DNA of 64,000 bases from Cyclina sinensis (Eukaryota > Mollusca > Bivalvia > Venerida > Veneridae), in NCBI GenBank assembly GCA_012932295.1, contig JAAONU010000011.1, positions 42,596,352 to 42,660,351 on the forward strand, written 5' to 3'. The translations under genes and the position numbers were made by a program. The notes under the pieces are model-generated. The model was not told the origin of the DNA, ran no database searches, and worked only from the letters and a program-made list of their open reading frames with translations. Below are positions 58,466 through 64,000 of the stretch, one piece after another; the stretch's first letter is position 1, and each line of letters opens with the position of its first letter.

Positions 58466-59325
58466 AACAAGAACTGTCACTGTAAGATGACAATGCCCCC
58501 GAACGTGGTGCTTTGACCTTTGAACTGAGAACCAGTCATTCAGTGGCCAAGGTCAAATAAATATAGGTCAGTGGGAAGGTCTTGTCCAAAGGGGGTTGTG
58601 TCCAAGTATGAAGTAATTCCATTTACTTATAAGGAAGTTATGGGCAATGTTAAAGTTTTTGGACAATTGGATCTTCAAGGTGAAGGTCATTCAGGGGTCA
58701 AGGTCAAACAAATATAGGTCAGTGGGAAGGCCTTGTCCAAAGGGGTGTTGTGTTTAAGTATGAAGTGTATCCACTTACCAATTTGGAAGTTATGGCCAAA
58801 TATTAGTTTTTGGACAATTGGATATTCAGGGGTCAAGGTCAAATAATTAAAGGTCAGTGGGAAGGTCTTGTCCAAAGGGGTGTTGTGTCCAAGTATGAAG
58901 TAAATCCACTTACTAATAAGGAAGTTATGGGCAATGTTGAAGTTTTTGGACAATTGGATATTCAAGGTAAAGGTCATTCAGGGGTCAAGGTCAAACAAGT
59001 ATAGGTAAGTGGGAAGGTCTTGTCCAAAGGGGTGCTGTGTCCAAGTATGAAGAAAATCAACTTACTAATAAGGAAGTTATGGGCAATGTTGAAGTTTTTG
59101 GACAATTGGATCTTCAAGGTAAAGGTCATTCAGGGGTCAAGGTCAAATAATTATAGGTCAGTGGAAAGGTCTTGTCCAAAGGGGTTTTGTGTCCCAGTAT
59201 GAAGTAAATCCACTTACTAATAAGAAAGTTATTGCCAATGTTAAAGTTTTCGGACGGACTGACGGACGGACTGATGGACAGACGGACAGTTCAAAAATTA
59301 TATGCCTCCCTTCGGGGGCATAAAA
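58466..59325 (+). mobile_element. Hairpin-ended satellite element, family A
   Basis: The start is acaagaactgtcactgtaag / atgacaatgcccccgaac. About five well-preserved units of roughly 150 bp follow (ggtcagtgggaaggtcttgt, ccaaaggggtgttgtgtcca, aagtatgaagtaaatccact, taaggaagttatgggcaatg). Then come a (GGAC)n tract (cggacggactgacggacgga) and the terminal hairpin tatgcctcccttcgggggca (59301-59322). The frames it opens (58687-58977 minus, 58810-59004 plus) are repeat translations. Confidence 0.85.
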
Positions 59326-60768
59326 ACGATACCACCAGCAATATAGTCAAATGTATTCAAATTTGTACTTTAAACAGAAGGATCAACACTTGTTTTTTTG
59401 GTCCTTTAACAATTTATAAAATTTAAAAAAAAAAACTCTTTTCATTTAACTTCTGAAAAAAGAGCTGAAAAATGCCCGTTTTCAACTTTTTCCTTTGTCT
59501 TTCACATCGTAGCCTGTTTCACCAACTTTCATGATGCAATAGTTAGAAAATAAATTCTATGTTATAAGTGGCATTAAAAATTCTACAGTGAAGAGCAATG
59601 GAAGCATTAAAAGATTTCAGTCCAATTTATACTCCTCTTTTCCTGATCGGAAATCTTTTCCTTTTAATCCAATGTTTAAAAAGGATCATGATGTATATGT
59701 TTGATACTTTTATGAGCATCAAGTCTGAATAACTACACTGCTAATAAGATTTTGGCATATCCATGTAAAAAAGAAGAAAAAAATGTCGTTGTGAACTAAA
59801 ATAAAAATCGTGATAGTTTATTCCAAAAATTTATGGAGAAACCCGAAGGAAAGAGGTCAAGGAGCGCACTGGGGAAGTAGAAAGTTATTTAAAAAGAAGA
59901 CTAAATGATCCTGTGTTGCTCACCTTAAAAGGGGATATCAAATAATGCAGAGAGGAGGGCTAGTTTGTGTCATGTGTCAGATGAAAAATAAAAGAAAGGA
60001 AGTTTAGCCCGTTGGAAAGAGGATGGGGAGCATAATGGTGATCATGACATATGTAAATATTCCCAGACAGTGTCAGCCATATTGCAACAAGGTTCTGTTT
60101 ACATTTTACAATTTCTGTAAAGGGCCAGCCAAAGAACATCTCTGCCATTAAAATCTGTGAAGAAGTTTCAGAAAAGAAGATTTTAAATTTTCTACAGAAA
60201 CACAGAGAAAATTAACCCCGCCATCGTGCAACTATGTTTTCTCACGGATCCCTATAGATTTAACAATTTATACAGATAATTGCCAAAAGCATATTTCTGA
60301 CCAATTATTTTTTTAAAATCCGGCCAGCGGTGTCTCAAACCTAGAGCTATCGCTGAATGTGACTAATACCCCCGCAATACCACCATGCCAGACAAAAAGG
60401 GGAAATACAAAAAAATGTAACACACATCTACATTAATTGATGATCTTGCACACCCAGGTTCAAATCGAGAGTCCTTTAGATTTGAAAGTTGTTCGAGCGG
60501 GCATTTGTGCACATGAAAAACATGCCAAGCACATCTTAACTTGTTGGTGATAATGGACATCAATTTTCAGATCAATAGTTCAAGAAATGTGGATGATGTA
60601 TATTATTAGCAGTAGTATTATATGTGTTTCATCATAATAACAACAACATAAAAAAGAACTACTTTATCTGCAAAATAGAGTTTTGATAATCTGCAAGAAG
60701 ATAGAAAACAGTGCAGAATTTATTGAAATATCAGATGTTTTCTAATAGCATAACAAAATGTACGTCAC
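59326..60768 (-). other. Intron sequence of the microexon gene, no clear features
   Basis: AT-rich sequence. A stretch at 59900-60240 has ttgctcaccttaaaagg and gtttcagaaaagaagatttt, faintly like family C, so it is perhaps an old satellite-element relic. No gene was seen. Confidence 0.4.
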
Positions 60769-60807
60769 CTGTTTCTTCTCCAGTCTCTGTATCTGTTTTC
60801 TCATATC
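60769..60807 (-). CDS. Microexon (39 nt), most upstream one found
   Basis: Acceptor TTTTTTAATAG and donor CAG|GTGACG bracket 39 nt. In the phase-1 frame it encodes YEKTDTETGEET after a split glycine. In phase 0 it would read DMRKQIQRLEKKQ, a coiled-coil-like alternative. Phase 1 is preferred because all downstream exons join in that phase. The upstream exon was not found before the window end. Confidence 0.5.
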
Positions 60808-61394
60808 CTATTAAAAAATGCAATTTATAAAGTAAAGACAAAGACAGACAAGTAGACATATACATAAACAAGAGGGCCATGATGGCCCTGGATCGCACAC
60901 CTGAATAATTTGCCTTCAGGTCTGCTGTTGAGCAAACATCAGAAGTGTTTTTAAGATTCTCCCTATATGAATCTATATGAATTCAAGTGACCCCCAGGGT
61001 AGAACCAATTTTCACTCAAAGGGCATAATTTGAACAAATTTGGTAGAAGACCGCTATCTGATGCTCCATGAAAAATATCTAAGTTCTACGCTTTGTGGTT
61101 TCAGAGAAGAAGATTTTTTTAAGTTTTGCCTATAAAAGCCTACATCAAATCAATTTTACCCCAGGGGTATAATTTGAACAACTTGATAGAGGTCCACTAG
61201 ACATTGCAGCATACCAAATCTTAAGGTTTTTGGCCATGTGTTTTCAGACAAGAAGATTTTCAAAGTTTTTGCTATATAAGCCAATGCAAAATCAATCGAC
61301 CCACAGCTTGGGGCAGATTAGACCTAGGGATATAATTTGAACAAACTTGGTAGAGGTCCACTAGAGAATGCTCTGTACAAAATCTTAAGGCTCT

Positions 61395-63487
61395 GTTGAA
61401 CCGAAATTTTCACACAAACGAATTCGTCACACGTGTGAAAAATTCGTACGAATTCCTCACATACGTGTGAAAATTTCGTACGAAAATTTCACATATTTGT
61501 GAAAATTTCGTATGGAACCTTAGACCCCCCTAAAACAGATACGAAATTTTCACATGACAAAAAAGTAGAAAAATGATTTGACAAAATATTGTCCAACGAA
61601 AAATTCACATATTTTTTTTTAACAAAGGTATGTATATCAGAGGATCTATCAAACACACGCACGCACCCGCCCAATGAAAATCACTAGGACCTTTTTGCGT
61701 ATCAGGAGAATTTCTTCAGGATGTTTTGATTCAGTAATGAATCTGAGTTATTCCTCTTATAGCCCAAACAATGAAGATACGATAGCGTCATGACGAGTGC
61801 CTTGTTATCGGAGGAACGCGAGGTCGAGTTTGGTCATGCAGGTCGTTGTTCTTTCTTTCCTGGCCCCGCCTTAAGACAGTCGTCACAATTCCTGCCAAAC
61901 TTTAAAGGTACCGAAGGACATTGAAGGTATACACAACACACTCAGAAATATTTGATTTCAAAAATCAGCAATGTACAAAGACTTGCTTGAAAAAAGAGCC
62001 GGTAAGATCATCAAACGGCTGAAATAATGTCAACCTTTGCATTAGACTACAACCTGATTTTCATCCAATAAAATCACTGGAAAGTAGTCAAAATTGGTGA
62101 ACTTATTCATTAAGATTTGTTTACTTATTAGTTTTGGCGGGAATTCGAAGCTTCGCCCACTATATATTCAAAGTAAATTAGAACATATTAAGTGAAACTA
62201 ATTAATTTTAAGGAGAGGCTCGCTCGATTCACAAGCTCTGCCCCCATTATCAATAAGATTACACTAATCACATAATTGGCAGGAAATATAATAATGATAT
62301 ATGAATATCATAAAAGTTTTGAAATACTCATAACTTCGTTTGAGAATGTCGTGTGTAATATAACAATGATGCGATATTGAGTTGTCGCGTGACATTCCCT
62401 GTCACCACTTCAGGGTAGTTATTTATTCTGGTCCTCCTTGGACCATGAGCCTGACTCTGTTTGCTAGATGCGTTACATCCCTTTAATTTGACATTTTGTC
62501 TGTGGTTATTTACATCGACATGTTGTGGTTTGATCCCACTGCAGGGCTGCCTCCGGGTATACACAGCGTCAAAAATTTAATGGCCCGAAATGCTGCCGGA
62601 GGTATTTATTTGAAAATGTCGATGTTACAAATTGATGTGTCCGGTCTGTCAAATGGTGTCAGACTGATCGACTGCGGTTTAGTTCCATAATATTGAAATA
62701 CAACCACTTAATAAATTCTAAAATGACATCTCTCCGTAAATACCATATATACGACTAGCGACAGTGGAAGTGTGATAAGACATCGCAACATGGCGATACA
62801 GCGCATGACAATCCGATACGAAATTCGGAAAATGCTGCAATGTCGTATCGCATTGCCGTGCGTCGCCCAGCGCACGACATGTAATAACGCGATACGATAT
62901 TGCTTAATTGCAATACAACATCGTCACTTTACGATACAACACGCAACATTGCGATTCGTCGCGTGACGTTTGCTTGACGAAAATTAAGATTACGTCAAGA
63001 TTACATTCTTACAAGTTCTCATTTTACAAAATTATATTGCATCTACCTATGATTGAACTAGGAAAATATCTATACTGACTTCCTATATAATGCAATACGA
63101 CTTATAGGTCCTTTATTGTTGCATCTTGTTTAAATTATGCTTTCCCGATCAAAGGAGCGATTCCATGCATCAAAAATGCACGATACTGAGGAGCTAGAGA
63201 TATTTTCAAATGCTGAGAAATCATGTAAATCCATAAGAGCTAACAGTAATAATTATAGTTTTCAGGATTTAACTTCATAACATAGTCATGTGTGCAAGAC
63301 GTAGGAATGTGTCACATAATTATGTGAAAAATTCGTTGATACCTAGTGGTGGTTAGAAAATAGGCCTCGAAATTTTCACAGCACATTTTTGGCCATTTTC
63401 GTACGAAATTTTCACACGTATGTGAAGAACTCATACGAATTTTTCACACGTGTGACGAATTCGTTTGTGTGAAAATTTCGGTTCAAC
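61395..63487. mobile_element. 2.1-kb element with about 93-bp terminal inverted repeats
   Basis: The left end gttgaaccgaaattttcaca (61395-61487) and right end (63395-63487, inverted) match over about 93 bp with about three mismatches. The flanks aaggctct (61387-61394) and aaggctca (63488-63495) form an 8-bp duplication with one mismatch, as for hAT-like elements. TIRs are rich in nested palindromes (cacacgtgtg, tttcgtacgaaa). The interior has no recognisable transposase, only short open frames (61489-61674, 62328-62564, 62496-62690, 62772-62966), so it is probably non-autonomous. The family is not recognised. Confidence 0.88.
62765..62975. repeat. Island of cgatac / cgcaac / gcgatac words
   Basis: Irregularly repeated short words (tcgcaacatggcgatac, gtcgtatcgcattgc, aacgcgatacgatattg, tttacgatacaacacgcaac) give a CpG-rich patch inside the TIR element. 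It is a cryptic tandem repeat with inverted pairs (cgatac/gtatcg). Confidence 0.6.
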
Positions 63488-64000
63488 AAGGCTCACAGCC
63501 ATGTGGTTGCAGACAAGAAGATTTTCAAAGTTTTCCTAATATAAGCCTACGTAAAATCAATTGACCTCCCTGTGTGGCCGAATTTGACCCCAGATGTATA
63601 ATGTGAAGAAACTTATTTGAAGTCCAATAGACATTGCTACAAACCAATTCTTAAGACTCAGGGCATTGTGGTTTCAGACAAGAAAATTTTCAAAGTTTTC
63701 CCTATATAAACCTATGTAAAATCAATTGACCCCTGAGGAGTGGCCAAATTTGACCACAGGGGGTAAATTAAACGAACTTGGTAGAAGTCCACTAGACAAT
63801 GCTACATACCAAATCTTAAGGCTCAGGGCCTTGTGGTTTCAGACAAGAAAATTTTCAAAGTTTTCCCAACATAAACCTATGTAAAATCAATTGACCCTTG
63901 GGGCGGGGCTAGATTTGACCGCAGAGGCTAATTTAAACAAACTTGGTAGAAGTCCACTAGACAATGCTACATACCAAATCTTAAGGCTCAGCTTCGACCA

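Larger units (their letters stand above)
49674..60807 (-). other. Unrecognised minus-strand gene built of small phase-1 exons (inferred span)
   Basis: Five segments with good acceptor and donor sites (60807-60769, 58282-58232, 56727-56689, 56216-56184, 55853-55609) can be joined in one continuous frame. Every internal exon is a multiple of 3 and begins and ends in phase 1. Two downstream phase-0 segments (50790-50725 and 49913-49674) fit as alternative 3' ends. The joined product is hydrophilic, rich in Gly, Asn, Thr, Glu and Lys, with no membrane segment until the last exon. This suggests a cytoplasmic tail or disordered linker. Upstream exons must lie beyond 60807. The function is unknown and transcript evidence is lacking. 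Confidence 0.55.
60869..64000 (+). mobile_element. Family C-related satellite element, interrupted by a TIR element, running off the window
   Basis: It starts aacaagagggccatgatggc with stem AGGGCCAT-g-ATGGCCCT (60873-60889), the same start type as at 50805. Units with gaacaaacttggtagaggtc, gacaagaagattttcaaagt and tgtaaaatcaattgacccc lie at 60950-61394 and resume at 63488-64000. The 61395-63487 insertion splits one unit. Confidence 0.75.

Noticed and set aside
58687..59202. Repeated open frames of about 60-96 codons
   Set aside because: They are translations of the family A satellite units; frames shift between units and no start or splice context exists.
62328..62690. Transposase of the 2.1-kb TIR element
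   Set aside because: The short opposing frames show no DDE, BED or zinc-finger pattern; treated as non-coding.

Overview
The window is AT-rich animal nuclear DNA. Long introns, GT-AG splice sites, tRNA-derived SINEs, DNA transposons, a Ty3/gypsy-type LTR element and several families of hairpin-ended, tandem-repeat-bearing elements point to a mollusc, most likely a bivalve. The species is inferred from repeat style, not proven.

Minus strand, 1 to 33194: the 5' part of an ether-a-go-go (EAG, Kv10/KCNH1-KCNH5-like) voltage-gated potassium channel gene. Six coding exons are readable, with consistent splice phases: 33194-33116 (start codon and N-cap), 21449-21219 (PAS), 4870-4742 (second half of PAS), 3430-3309 (linker), 1067-672 (S1-S3) and 258 to beyond base 1 (S4-S5). 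Together they give exactly 405 in-frame codons. The pore, S6, C-linker and cyclic-nucleotide-binding homology domain lie outside the window. The introns carry minisatellites, microsatellites, old SINEs, a MITE and locally duplicated non-coding blocks. The most striking is a 90-bp minisatellite (2251-3357) built from the 3' end of exon 4 plus its splice donor, giving 13 consecutive GTAAGT donors.

Around 33.2-33.7 kb lies a probable divergent promoter. The EAG start codon reads leftward and a candidate first exon of an unknown gene reads rightward from 33622, with a 14-bp RFX/X-box-like palindrome on its ATG.

33.7 to 47 kb is mobile-element territory: a decayed Tc1-like element (36262-37734) with matching TIRs, a hairpin MITE, a tRNA SINE, and a decayed 7.2-kb gypsy-type LTR element (39042-46270) inserted in a pyrimidine triplet repeat. 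Its two LTRs differ by about 575 bp, and no integrase is recognisable.

Minus strand, 49.7 to 60.8 kb: pieces of an unrecognised gene made of short, phase-1 symmetric exons (60807-60769, 58282-58232, 56727-56689, 56216-56184, 55853-55609), with two possible 3'-terminal exons at 50790 and 49913. Two of the microexons are homologous duplicates, and one has its splice donor copied in a 66-bp minisatellite. This region is packed with several families of hairpin-terminated satellite elements, often nested. At 61395-63487 a 2.1-kb element with about 93-bp TIRs and an 8-bp near-perfect target duplication sits inside one of them.
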